Below the pieces are notes generated by a model that saw nothing but the letters and a program-made list of their open reading frames with translations, was not told where the DNA came from and did not search any database. A stretch of 11,503 nt of DNA from positions 1 through 11,503 of the forward strand of contig JAADCW010000023.1 in assembly GCA_013154225.1 (NCBI GenBank), written 5' to 3'. Position numbers and translations under genes: made by a program. Source of the stretch: Chloroflexota bacterium (GTDB taxonomy: Bacteria > Chloroflexota > Anaerolineae > Anaerolineales > DRMV01). Within the stretch, counting starts at the first letter, position 1. Each line of letters begins with the position of its first letter. Below are positions 1 to 6,240 of this stretch, one piece after another.

Positions 1-935
1 CCGCCCGCGTTGGTGAGGATAAGCACACGATCCCCGCGGGGCAGGGGTTGGGTGGCCAGGGTATGTGCCCACTGGAACATCTGCTCCACACCCGCGGCGC
101 GTAGCACACCCGCTCGGCGGAACGCGGCCTCAAACGCGCGTTCTTGCCCAGCCAATGCGCCGGTGTGGGAAGCCGCGGCTCGCTGGCCAGCCTCGGTGCG
201 CCCTACTTTGAGCGCAACGATGGGCTTTTCTTGGGCAACTTGTTGGGCCGTATGGACAAACTCGCGGCCTGCAGCCACGCTTTCCAGATACATGGTGATC
301 GCTCGGGTGTGCGGATCTGCGGCTACGATGGGGAGCATGTCGGTTTCGTTGACGTCGGCCTGATTGCCCAGGCTCACCAGCCGCGAAAAGCCAAAGCCTT
401 GCCCGCGCGACCAGTCAATCACCGCCGCGGCCAACGCGCCCGAATGGGTCAGGAAGGCGATGTCGCCCACGGGCGGGCCGGGCGGGGGCAGGAATGTGGT
501 GTCCAGGGGTAGGTGGGTATCTACCAGGCCGATGCAGTTGGGCCCCATCAAGCGGATACCGTGGCGCTGGGCGATTTCCACGCACGCGGCTTCCAGGGCC
601 GCGCCTTGCTCACCGGTTTCCCGAAAGCCGCCCGATGCAATGATGGCCGCGGGGACGCCTTTGCGGCCGCAGGCTTCCAGGGTGGGCGGCACCGCGGGCG
701 CGGGAATCAAAATCACGGCCAGGTCAGGCGTTTCGGGCAGGGCTTCTACCGAGGGGTACAGCCGATGCCCGAGGAGTTCCCCGCCTTTGGGGTTGACCAG
801 ATACACCGTGCCGGGGAAGCCGCCTTCCAGCAGGTTGCGCGCCACGCCATAGCCCAGTTTGGTGGGGTCGGTGGACGCGCCAATCACAGCAACACTTTTA
901 GGGGTGAAAAACTTTTCCAAAGCATGGGTGGTCAT
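1..935 (-). CDS. NDP(ADP)-forming acyl-CoA synthetase, alpha-subunit part (partial, runs off left edge)
   Basis: This cytoplasmic enzyme interconverts an acyl-CoA plus ADP and phosphate with the free acid, CoA and ATP, conserving thioester energy as ATP. The visible 311 residues start at the ATG at 935-933. An N-terminal CoA-binding Rossmann domain (about residues 8-135) carries VAVIGAS and MGPNCIG. A succinyl-CoA-ligase-like domain follows (about 150-290), and a third domain is just starting at RVLILTNAG where the window ends. The motif ASHTGALAG places a histidine at residue 257, the position I recall for the phosphorylated histidine of archaeal ACD alpha subunits. The start overlaps the stop of the upstream gene (932-1909) as ATGA, so the two are probably translationally coupled. 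Whether the ATP-grasp beta domain is fused downstream cannot be seen. The family is clear; acetyl-CoA as substrate is only a guess. Confidence 0.93.
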   Translation of the reverse strand, partial: MTTHALEKFFTPKSVAVIGASTDPTKLGYGVARNLLEGGFPGTVYLVNPKGGELLGHRLYPSVEALPETPDLAVILIPAPAVPPTLEACGRKGVPAAIIASGGFRETGEQGAALEAACVEIAQRHGIRLMGPNCIGLVDTHLPLDTTFLPPPGPPVGDIAFLTHSGALAAAVIDWSRGQGFGFSRLVSLGNQADVNETDMLPIVAADPHTRAITMYLESVAAGREFVHTAQQVAQEKPIVALKVGRTEAGQRAAASHTGALAGQERAFEAAFRRAGVLRAAGVEQMFQWAHTLATQPLPRGDRVLILTNAG

Positions 936-1909
936 GAGGCATTACCTTGAGGGGAGGGGAGAAGCGCGCTTTCGTTGGGGTTTTGGGCAGTGAGGCGTTG
1001 CAAAACGATCGCGGGCAGGGTCAGTTTGCCCCCTGCGGGAATTTGCAGGCCCTGGGGAAGGAGCCGCAAGGTCAGGCCGGGCGCGAGGGGGTCGGGGTTG
1101 AGTTGGGCTTCAAACGTGGCTGGGAAGGTAGGCTCGCCCACGCCCAACAAGAGCCCCAGCCCGCGTTCGCGGTTGCCAATGGCATAGGTGTGCGCCAGGG
1201 GGAAGTGGGCCAGTTCGGATGGCAGGGCCTGCTGCACCATTTGGCTTTGCGGCTGCCAGGCCGTGAGGGGGAAGGTGTCCAGCGCGTGGAGGCGCAGACT
1301 GCCGAAGCGTTCGGTAAGGTTGTAGTAGGCGCTTTGGGTGGTGGGGGGGCGGCGGAGTTTGAAGAGGCGGAAGCGGGTGGGGATGAAGTCGCTTCGGCCG
1401 CGCTTGCTTACTTTGCGCTGGGGGCCGACCCGCAGGAGGGTGATGCTATCCACTTTGAGGGGGTAGGGGCTCGCGTTGACGATGCCCAACTGCCAGAGCA
1501 GGATCGGGGCTTGGCGGTGTTGGGCAAAGTGAAGGCGCAGATCCAGGCCGCCGCTGCGCGCGCTGTGGCTGCGCATGCCCCAAAGGGTGGCAGGAAGGCG
1601 GATGAAGCCGTGTTCCCATGCGTTTCGGGTGCGGCGCTTAAGGGCTTCGGGCGAAAGGGCTTCCCGATGGGGAACGATGCGCATACGCTCGTTGGTAGCA
1701 ACCCGCCGCGCGGCTTTGGGACCACTGGCGGTAAACTGCACGGTAACAAAAGAGCGGGCGTGCTCCAGCAGGGGGGCTTCCATTTGGCGAGGGAGCAGGG
1801 AAAATCCCAGCGCGGCAGTGTCGTTGAGATCTTCGTCGCCCCAGTCAATGAGGAAGATGAAATCCCAAAAAGGGGTGGTGATGGGGGAAAAGCGATGTTT
1901 GCGACTCAT
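932..1909 (-). CDS. Uncharacterised 325-residue protein, possibly like the N-terminal beta-sandwich of GH36 alpha-galactosidases
   Basis: I do not recognise this protein with certainty. The chosen ATG (1909-1907) has GGAG five bases upstream; the frame stays open further upstream to about 2101 but without an RBS. The TGA stop overlaps the start of the acyl-CoA synthetase gene (ATGA). There is no signal peptide or convincing membrane helix. The protein is rich in arginine and in short alternating hydrophobic stretches, which suggests beta structure. The C-terminal third contains YAIGNRERGLGLLLGV, then LNPDPLAPGLTLRL and a LPAIVLQRL end. This resembles, in style, the substrate-proximal beta-supersandwich that precedes the catalytic barrel in GH36 alpha-galactosidases. 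No catalytic barrel follows, so if the resemblance is real this is a stand-alone or truncated domain. Coding status is well supported by the RBS, the overlap and protein-like composition. The function is unknown. Confidence 0.75.
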   Translation of the reverse strand: MSRKHRFSPITTPFWDFIFLIDWGDEDLNDTAALGFSLLPRQMEAPLLEHARSFVTVQFTASGPKAARRVATNERMRIVPHREALSPEALKRRTRNAWEHGFIRLPATLWGMRSHSARSGGLDLRLHFAQHRQAPILLWQLGIVNASPYPLKVDSITLLRVGPQRKVSKRGRSDFIPTRFRLFKLRRPPTTQSAYYNLTERFGSLRLHALDTFPLTAWQPQSQMVQQALPSELAHFPLAHTYAIGNRERGLGLLLGVGEPTFPATFEAQLNPDPLAPGLTLRLLPQGLQIPAGGKLTLPAIVLQRLTAQNPNESALLPSPQGNAS

Positions 1910-1914
1910 GATGG

Positions 1915-1918
1915 CTCC
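1915..1918 (-). promoter_or_regulatory. Ribosome binding site deciding the start at 1909
   Basis: On the minus strand GGAG lies five bases before the ATG at 1909. It selects this start over the longer open frame that continues up to about 2101, which has no comparable site and would run through the divergent promoter region. Confidence 0.7.
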
Positions 1919-1936
1919 AGAAGGAGGGGTGTGCTC

Positions 1937-1942
1937 ATTATA
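1937..1942 (-). promoter_or_regulatory. Perfect -10 hexamer for the leftward gene pair
   Basis: The minus strand reads TATAAT, about 27 bases before the start codon at 1909, giving an expected untranslated leader of roughly 20 bases. No good -35 is present at 16-18 bases upstream, where the strand is C-rich. It may be an activator-dependent or weak promoter, or a chance match. Confidence 0.45.
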
Positions 1943-1950
1943 ACCTTTTC

Positions 1951-1970
1951 GGGGGTGGATGGGGTTGGGG
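1951..1970 (+). other. G-rich tract beside the leftward -10
   Basis: The plus strand here is runs of five, two, four and four Gs separated by one or two bases. It sits where the -35 of the leftward promoter would be and is the template strand for that transcript. A two-tetrad quadruplex is possible in principle; three tetrads would need a fourth long G-run that is absent nearby. I make no functional claim. Confidence 0.3.
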
Positions 1971-2017
1971 TTCTGCAACCCTGCGTGTGCCTGCGTTGGC
2001 GGTTTGCATTTTGCGGT

Positions 2018-2060
2018 TTTCTTAACAAATTGCCCCCGAACTGCCTTGCGTTTTAAGAAA
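2018..2060. repeat. 8-bp inverted repeat TTTCTTAA / TTAAGAAA
   Basis: TTTCTTAA at 2018-2025 is the exact reverse complement of TTAAGAAA at 2053-2060, 27 bases apart. The right arm lies in the spacer between the proposed -35 and -10 of the regulator promoter. It is AT-rich in an otherwise GC-rich region. It could be a regulator operator pair or an AT-rich promoter element. Confidence 0.4.
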
Positions 2061-2074
2061 TTTTGTGCTACAGT
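2046..2074 (+). promoter_or_regulatory. Candidate sigma-70-type promoter for the rightward operon
   Basis: TTGCGT (2046-2051) and TACAGT (2069-2074) are separated by exactly 17 bases. They match the consensus hexamers at three and four of six positions. Transcription would start near 2081, giving a leader of about 55 bases before the GTG at 2136. This is the only sigma-70-like pair I could find in the divergent region in this direction. Confidence 0.5.
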
Positions 2075-2087
2075 AGGTACAGACGTC
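2068..2087. promoter_or_regulatory. Candidate operator: palindromes over the -10 and start site
   Basis: CTACAGTAG (2068-2076) is a perfect inverted repeat around one central base and overlaps the -10. GACGTC (2082-2087) is a second small palindrome over the expected start of transcription. GntR-family regulators commonly sit on such sites in their own promoter and repress until ligand binds. The sequence does not match a HutC-subfamily operator I know, so the assignment rests on position and symmetry. Confidence 0.35.
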
Positions 2088-2135
2088 AGACGATTGCCCA
2101 CTTCCCCCTCTTTTCCCCCGATTGGCGGTTAGGCT

Positions 2136-2864
2136 GTGCGTATTCAAGCAAATTCCCTCGCAGAGCAAGTTGAGCGGGTATTGCGTCAGCGTTTGTACAG
2201 CGGTACTTACGCTGCGGGCAGTCGTATGCCTTCTGAAAGCGAGTTGGCCGCAGAGTTTGGCGTGAGCCGTGCCACTGTGCGCACGGTGTTGGCCAAACTG
2301 GCGGCCCAAGGGCTTATTTTGCGCCGCCAGGGGGATGGCACTTACGTCAACGAGCGTGTCCAGCAGGCCAAAGCCCACCTTCAAAACATTTGGGATTTCG
2401 CCTGCCTGATAGAAAACAACGGCTATTCCCCTTCCATCCGTGTGATTTCTAAGGAAGTGCGCGAAGCCACCGAAGACGAGAGCCGCGCCTTGGCCATTGA
2501 GCCAGGCGCGGCTTTGCTTTCCATGACGCGTTTGTTTTGCGCGGATGGCAAGCCCGTCATTTTGGCGCACAATGTGTTTCCCTTATCCCTGTTTCGGGTG
2601 CCGATAGAGGAAGTGGACGGCACCCGACGCATTCGGGACATTGTGCGGCACGACTGCCAGCACGACATTGCTTTTGCCATTACCGAGATCCATGCGACCC
2701 AGCCCGCGGAAGAGGCGGCGTCGCTTTTGGAGCGGTCGGCGAGTGAGCCGTTGCTGTTGTTGAAAGTGGCCTTTTACAGCAGAGAGAACATTCCTTTGGC
2801 GTTGGGCGAAAATTATTTCGATGATGCGACACTGCGGCTGAATTTAGTGCAAGTCTGGGGTTGA
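2136..2864 (+). CDS. GntR-family transcriptional regulator, HutC/UTRA subfamily
   Basis: This 242-residue ligand-responsive DNA-binding protein probably controls the operon it heads. The winged helix-turn-helix spans about residues 7-71. It has the family signature PSESELAAEFGVSRATVR at 32-49 and the wing RRQGDGTYV at 63-71. Residues about 95-240 match a UTRA ligand-binding domain in length and pattern, including the LSMTRLFCADGKPV stretch and the C-terminal ENYF segment. Total length is typical for the subfamily. The start is GTG, preceded only by a weak AGG. It is followed after about 50 bases by a permease gene, and another permease start candidate overlaps its stop, so it is very likely co-transcribed with the transporter. 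The effector is unknown; a substrate or product of the downstream transporter and hydroxylase is the natural inference. Confidence 0.93.
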   Translation: MRIQANSLAEQVERVLRQRLYSGTYAAGSRMPSESELAAEFGVSRATVRTVLAKLAAQGLILRRQGDGTYVNERVQQAKAHLQNIWDFACLIENNGYSPSIRVISKEVREATEDESRALAIEPGAALLSMTRLFCADGKPVILAHNVFPLSLFRVPIEEVDGTRRIRDIVRHDCQHDIAFAITEIHATQPAEEAASLLERSASEPLLLLKVAFYSRENIPLALGENYFDDATLRLNLVQVWG

Positions 2865-2900
2865 GCGTAGAAAATCCGCCCGACAAGGACTTCATTCCCC

Positions 2901-2907
2901 AAGGAGG
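2901..2907 (+). promoter_or_regulatory. Strong Shine-Dalgarno deciding the first permease start
   Basis: AAGGAGG lies seven bases before TTG at 2915. This is ideal spacing and much better than anything in front of the alternative TTG at 2861, which merely overlaps the regulator stop. Confidence 0.8.
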
Positions 2908-2914
2908 AACAGCC

Positions 2915-4072
2915 TTGCGTGCATGGTTGGATACGTTGATAGATGCTTTGCTCCCCCTCGCGGCAACGTTGCTGGCCCTGTTGGTGGGAGCGGTGATGTT
3001 GTTGTTCCTCAAGGTCAACCCTGTGGTGGCCTACAAAGCCCTGTTGGTTGGTGCCTTTGGCAGCACCAATGCCATTGCCGAGACGTTGGTCAAGGCCACG
3101 CCGCTTTTGTTGGTGGGCTTGGGCATTTGTATTTCCTTCCAGGGCAACGTCATCAACATCGGCGGTGAAGGGCAGATGATCGTGGGGGCGATTTTGGGCA
3201 CCCTGGTGGGCCTGACACTGACCGACTGGCCGGGTTGGTTGGTGATTACCCTGGCGATGGTGGCTGGCTTCATCGGCGGCGCAATTTGGGGCGGTATTCC
3301 GGGGGTGTTGAAAGCCTATTTTGGCGTAAATGAAATTCTCAGCACAGTGATGATGAACGCCATCGCGGTGCAGTTGATGAACTACCTGCTCCGTGGGCCG
3401 ATGATTGACCCTGCCCAGGCCGCGATGGCTTCCAAAATTCCTCAAACCGCCCGTTTGCCTATGGATTTCCGCCTGCCCCGTTTGGTGCCCACGCGCCTGC
3501 ATTTGGGCGCGCTGATTGCGCTGATTCTGGCATTTTTGGTTTACATTTTCCTCTGGCGCACGGTGTGGGGCTACCGCATTCGGGCAGTGGGGAAGAACCC
3601 CCACGCGTCTCGCTATGCTGGCATCAACGTCAAGCGCTATGTGGTGCTGGCATTGCTTCTGAGCGGCGCGTTTGCCGGTTTGGCTGGGGTCATCCAGGTT
3701 TATGGGGTGAATTACCGGATGATTACCGACGGCTCTTCCACGGGCTTCACCGGCGGCGCGGGCTTCAACGGCATTGTGGCCGCTTTGTTCGGTAATTTGC
3801 ATCCCATTGGCACCATTCCGGCTTCGATTTTGTTTGGCGCGTTGTTGGTGGGCGCGAACAAAATGCAGCGGGTGGTGCAGGTGCCTTCGGCTTTGATCAC
3901 TGCTTTGAACGGCTTGGTGGTGGTGTTTGTGGTGAGCAGTGAGATTTGGCGGCGCAAACGTCAGCGCCGCCGTCTTTCTTCTGACCAGTCGGACGCGGGC
4001 GGTGGGGAAGGAGAGGACGCGCCCGTGCAAGAAAGCCCCGCTGACGAACCCCAACCCGAGGTGCAAGGATGA
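2915..4072 (+). CDS. ABC transporter permease, BMP/Nup (purine nucleoside) type, first of pair
   Basis: This inner-membrane permease of the BPD_transp_2 family has 385 residues from the TTG at 2915. The frame is open from an earlier TTG at 2861, which would add 18 polar residues, but the AAGGAGG at 2901-2907 favours 2915. Hydrophobic segments run from about residue 10 to 345. The family signature NIGGEGQM is at 81-88. The cytoplasmic coupling loop RAVGKNPHASRYAGI is at 223-237, where the ATPase is contacted. The closest characterised relatives I know are NupP/YufP-type permeases of the nucleoside importers that use BMP lipoproteins. A hydrophilic tail from about residue 346 begins with a basic RRKRQRRR cluster and turns acidic and proline-rich, which is longer than usual. 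The last bases overlap the next permease (ATGA). The family is sure; the substrate is inferred from context. Confidence 0.93.
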   Translation: MRAWLDTLIDALLPLAATLLALLVGAVMLLFLKVNPVVAYKALLVGAFGSTNAIAETLVKATPLLLVGLGICISFQGNVINIGGEGQMIVGAILGTLVGLTLTDWPGWLVITLAMVAGFIGGAIWGGIPGVLKAYFGVNEILSTVMMNAIAVQLMNYLLRGPMIDPAQAAMASKIPQTARLPMDFRLPRLVPTRLHLGALIALILAFLVYIFLWRTVWGYRIRAVGKNPHASRYAGINVKRYVVLALLLSGAFAGLAGVIQVYGVNYRMITDGSSTGFTGGAGFNGIVAALFGNLHPIGTIPASILFGALLVGANKMQRVVQVPSALITALNGLVVVFVVSSEIWRRKRQRRRLSSDQSDAGGGEGEDAPVQESPADEPQPEVQG

Positions 4073-5001
4073 TCACCAAACTCTTTTCTTCGACCGTCAT
4101 CTTGGGCATTTTGGCTTCGGGCATCCGGTTGGCTACGCCCTATTTGTATGCCGCAATTGGTGAAACGTTTGGCCAGCGGAGTGGTGTGCTCAACTTGGGG
4201 GTGGAAGGGCAAATGCTCTTGGGCGCGTTTGCCGCATTCTATGTCTCTTGGCGCACTGGCAACCTCTGGTTGGGGCTTTTGGCCGCCATCATCGTGGGCG
4301 CGGTGATGGGCCTGGCCATGGCCTTCGTGACCGTCAACCTGCACGCGGAGCAGGGCATCAGCGGCATTGGGTTTTATCTCTTTGGCTTGGGGATGAGCGA
4401 TTTGCTCTTCCAAAAACTGGTGGGCACGGTCAAAACGATCCAGGGCTTCCCGGCCCTGCACATTCCGGTGTTGAGCGATATTCCGGTGTTGGGCGAAGTC
4501 TTCTTCAGCCACAACATTTTGGTTTATGGCGCATACGCGCTGGTGCCCATTGCCTGGTTTGTGTTGAACAAAACCACGCTGGGGCTCAAAATCCGTTCCA
4601 TTGGTGAAAACCCTCAAGCCGCGGATTCCCTGGGCATCAGCGTGGCTGCGGTGCGTTATTACACCATCATCCAGGGCGGCATTTTGTCGGGCATCGCGGG
4701 GGCTTCCCTTTCCATTGGTTTGCTCAACGTGTTTCAGCAAAATATGACCAGCGGCTTGGGCTTTATTGCCGTGGCGCTGGTTTATTTTGGGGCTTGGCGA
4801 CCGCTGGGGGTATTGGGCGGCGCCTTGTTGTTCAGCATGGTCAACGCTTTCCAGTTGTGGCTGCAGGTGTTGGGCGTGCCTATCCCTTCGGATTTGGCCG
4901 TGATGTTGCCCTACGTGTTGACCATTTTGGTCTTGGTGGCTGCGGCTTCAAAGGTGCGGGCGCCTTCGGCGCTGGCCAAGCCGTTTGAGCGTGAAGCCTG
5001 A
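4069..5001 (+). CDS. ABC transporter permease, BMP/Nup (purine nucleoside) type, second of pair
   Basis: This 310-residue integral membrane protein is the partner of the preceding permease, comparable to NupQ/YufQ. The signature LNLGVEGQM is at 41-49, and the coupling loop RSIGENPQAADSLGI is around 176-190. Hydrophobic helices span nearly the whole chain and it ends in a short polar tail. The ATG overlaps the stop of the first permease, with GAGG seven bases upstream at 4058-4061, so the two are probably translationally coupled and made in equal amounts for a heterodimeric pore. The next gene, the binding lipoprotein, begins 143 bases later after a stem-loop. Length is normal for the family. 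Confidence 0.94.
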   Translation: MITKLFSSTVILGILASGIRLATPYLYAAIGETFGQRSGVLNLGVEGQMLLGAFAAFYVSWRTGNLWLGLLAAIIVGAVMGLAMAFVTVNLHAEQGISGIGFYLFGLGMSDLLFQKLVGTVKTIQGFPALHIPVLSDIPVLGEVFFSHNILVYGAYALVPIAWFVLNKTTLGLKIRSIGENPQAADSLGISVAAVRYYTIIQGGILSGIAGASLSIGLLNVFQQNMTSGLGFIAVALVYFGAWRPLGVLGGALLFSMVNAFQLWLQVLGVPIPSDLAVMLPYVLTILVLVAAASKVRAPSALAKPFEREA

Positions 5002-5014
5002 ACAAGCCGAATAT

Positions 5015-5041
5015 GCTTCCCTTGCCACAGGAAAGGGAAGC
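5015..5041 (+). other. Perfect 9-bp stem-loop between permease and binding-protein genes
   Basis: GCTTCCCTT (5015-5023) pairs exactly with AAGGGAAGC (5033-5041) around a nine-base loop. It starts 13 bases after the permease stop. No T-run follows, so it is not a standard intrinsic terminator. It could be an RNA processing or stabilising element separating permease from binding-protein expression. Confidence 0.6.
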
Positions 5042-5048
5042 GCGGGTG

Positions 5049-5140
5049 AAAGGAGGTGGTTGCGCTCGCAATGCTGGAAATTTGTCCGAAAATCCCCTTT
5101 GGCACATGATTCGCTGCTCCCCTTTGAACATGGAGGATAG
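5049..5140 (+). other. Orphan Shine-Dalgarno with possible 26-codon leader ORF
   Basis: AAAGGAGGTG at 5049-5058 is close to a perfect ribosome-binding sequence, yet no recognised gene starts here. The nearest frame opens with TTG at 5060 and runs 26 codons to TAG at 5138-5140. That stop lies directly against the binding-protein RBS (5132-5136). A second, 12-codon frame opens at ATG 5071 but is 14 bases from the site. The spacing to TTG is short (three bases), so translation is uncertain. It may instead be a ribosome standby or mRNA-stabilising site. Confidence 0.3.
5132..5136 (+). promoter_or_regulatory. Ribosome binding site deciding the lipoprotein start
   Basis: GGAGG lies eight bases before ATG 5145. 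It selects that start over in-frame ATGs at 5106 and 5130 and over the longer open frame from 5013, none of which would begin with the signal peptide. Confidence 0.8.
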
Positions 5141-5144
5141 AGAG

Positions 5145-6176
5145 ATGAAACGATTGCCCTTGATTTTGTCGCTGCTCGTGGTGCTGGCGCTGGTAATGAG
5201 CGGATGCAACAGCACGTCCTCGGCGCCCACGCAAGCGCCGCAAGCCGAGGCCACCCAAGCGCCGCAAAAGCCTTTCCGTGTGGCCGTGGTCATGCCCAGT
5301 TCCATCAACGACCTGGCCTTTAGCCAAAGCATGTACGATGCCCTGATCGCGGTGCAGAAGGCCATGGGCGGGCCGGAAGCCATGGAATTCGTTTACTCGG
5401 ATGGCATGTACGTGGTGGACGACGCGGCCGCGGCCATCCGCGACTATGCTTCCCAGGGCTATGATCTGATCATTGCCCACGGCTCGCAGTATGGCTCTTC
5501 GCTTCAGGAAATTGCCCCTGACTTCCCCAACACCAGTTTTGCCTGGGGCACCACGGTGGACACGTTTGGCATGCCCAACGTGTTTGCCTATGAGGCCGCT
5601 TCAGAAGAGGGCGGCTACGTCAACGGCGTGATGGCCGCCAAACTCTCCAAGAGCGACGTTTTGGGCGTGATTGGCCCCATCGAGACCGGCGACGCCCAGC
5701 GCTACGTGGAAGGTTTCATCGCGGGCGCGCAGGCCACCAATCCCAACGTCAAGGTCAACGTGACCTGGACGGGCTCTTTCTCCGACGTTTCTGCCGCGGC
5801 TGAGGCCGCCAACACCCACATTGCCGCGGGCGCGGATGTGCTGACCGGCACGGCCCAGATGGTGGTAGGCGCGATTGGCGTTGCCAAGGAAAAGAACGTC
5901 CTTTGGTTCGGCACCCAGGCCGATCAAAGTTCCCTGGCGCCCAATATCGTGGTGGCTAATCAGGTCTATCACTGGGAAGTGGTGCTCACCCAGATGATTG
6001 ACCTGATTCAGCACGGCACGTTGGGCGGCAAAGCCTTCACCATCAACCTGGCCAACGGCGGTGAGGTGGTGGAATACAACCCGCAGTTTGACCTGCCGCA
6101 AGACGTCAAAGACGCGGCCGAAACCGCGATCCAAGACATCAAAGACGGCAAGATCAAGATCGAAGTCACCAAATAA
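5145..6176 (+). CDS. BMP-family substrate-binding lipoprotein of the ABC importer
   Basis: This 343-residue extracytoplasmic binding protein captures ligand and delivers it to the two permeases. It begins with a lipoprotein signal: a basic MKR, a hydrophobic core, and a lipobox ending MSG before Cys21, the predicted lipidated residue. A short Ala/Pro/Gln linker (about 22-43) follows, then a periplasmic-binding fold starting at FRVAVVMP. The SINDLAFSQSMYDAL stretch (53-67) matches the BMP/PnrA pattern in which an Asp and a Phe contact the ligand. YEAASEEGGYVNG resembles the family's conserved helix start. BMP proteins of known function mostly bind purine nucleosides, so a purine-type ligand is favoured but not shown. 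GGAGG at 5132-5136 supports the start. The gene stands between two strong stem-loops (5015-5041, 6186-6217), which may set its expression apart from the membrane components. Confidence 0.94.
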   Translation: MKRLPLILSLLVVLALVMSGCNSTSSAPTQAPQAEATQAPQKPFRVAVVMPSSINDLAFSQSMYDALIAVQKAMGGPEAMEFVYSDGMYVVDDAAAAIRDYASQGYDLIIAHGSQYGSSLQEIAPDFPNTSFAWGTTVDTFGMPNVFAYEAASEEGGYVNGVMAAKLSKSDVLGVIGPIETGDAQRYVEGFIAGAQATNPNVKVNVTWTGSFSDVSAAAEAANTHIAAGADVLTGTAQMVVGAIGVAKEKNVLWFGTQADQSSLAPNIVVANQVYHWEVVLTQMIDLIQHGTLGGKAFTINLANGGEVVEYNPQFDLPQDVKDAAETAIQDIKDGKIKIEVTK

Positions 6177-6185
6177 CACCTCAGT

Positions 6186-6217
6186 GGGGTTGGCAGGCCA
6201 TCGCGTCTGCCAACCCC
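6186..6217 (+). terminator. Perfect 11-bp stem-loop after the binding-protein gene (attenuator or stabiliser)
   Basis: GGGGTTGGCAG (6186-6196) pairs exactly with CTGCCAACCCC (6207-6217). Two more pairs (G-T and C-G) are possible inside, leaving a six-base loop. It lies 10 bases after the lipoprotein stop and is followed by TTCCTC, not a true U-tract. It may cause partial termination or protect the 3' end of a short binding-protein message while some transcripts continue into the ATPase gene. Confidence 0.6.
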
Positions 6218-6240
6218 TTCCTCAAGCCCAGGATGATGCC

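Larger units (their letters stand above)
1996..2130 (+). repeat. Two direct copies of TTGGCGGTT bracketing the regulator promoter
   Basis: TTGGCGGTT occurs at 1996-2004 and again at 2122-2130, with the candidate promoter between them. The second copy ends five bases before the regulator's start codon. Nine bases is short, so this could be chance. Paired sites on both sides of a promoter would fit looping by a dimeric regulator. Confidence 0.3.

Noticed and set aside
10..950. Overlapping plus-strand frames at the left end
   Set aside because: They lie opposite the acyl-CoA synthetase, whose minus-strand frame is uninterrupted and carries all family motifs.
947..2056. 369-codon plus-strand frame over the uncharacterised minus-strand gene
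   Set aside because: It is Gly/Ala/Glu-rich with no recognisable motif, and it crosses the divergent promoter region. The minus frame has a good RBS and an ATGA overlap with a clear gene.
2813..4066. 417-codon open frame on the minus strand opposite the first permease
   Set aside because: The product is a His/Gln/Arg-rich low-complexity shadow; the plus frame has clear permease motifs and a strong RBS.
5013..5144. Longer N-terminus for the lipoprotein
   Set aside because: It would bury the signal peptide 44 residues inside and has no RBS, whereas ATG 5145 has GGAGG and starts directly with the signal.
6186..6217. Operon-ending terminator after the lipoprotein gene
   Set aside because: There is no U-tract after the stem, and the ATPase needed by the same importer follows within 24 bases, so at most partial termination is likely.
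6061..6240. Longer N-terminus for the ATPase overlapping the lipoprotein gene
   Set aside because: The added part is an out-of-frame shadow of the lipoprotein C-terminus (Arg/Lys/Ser-rich) and crosses a stem-loop; ATG 6241 has AGGA at good spacing.
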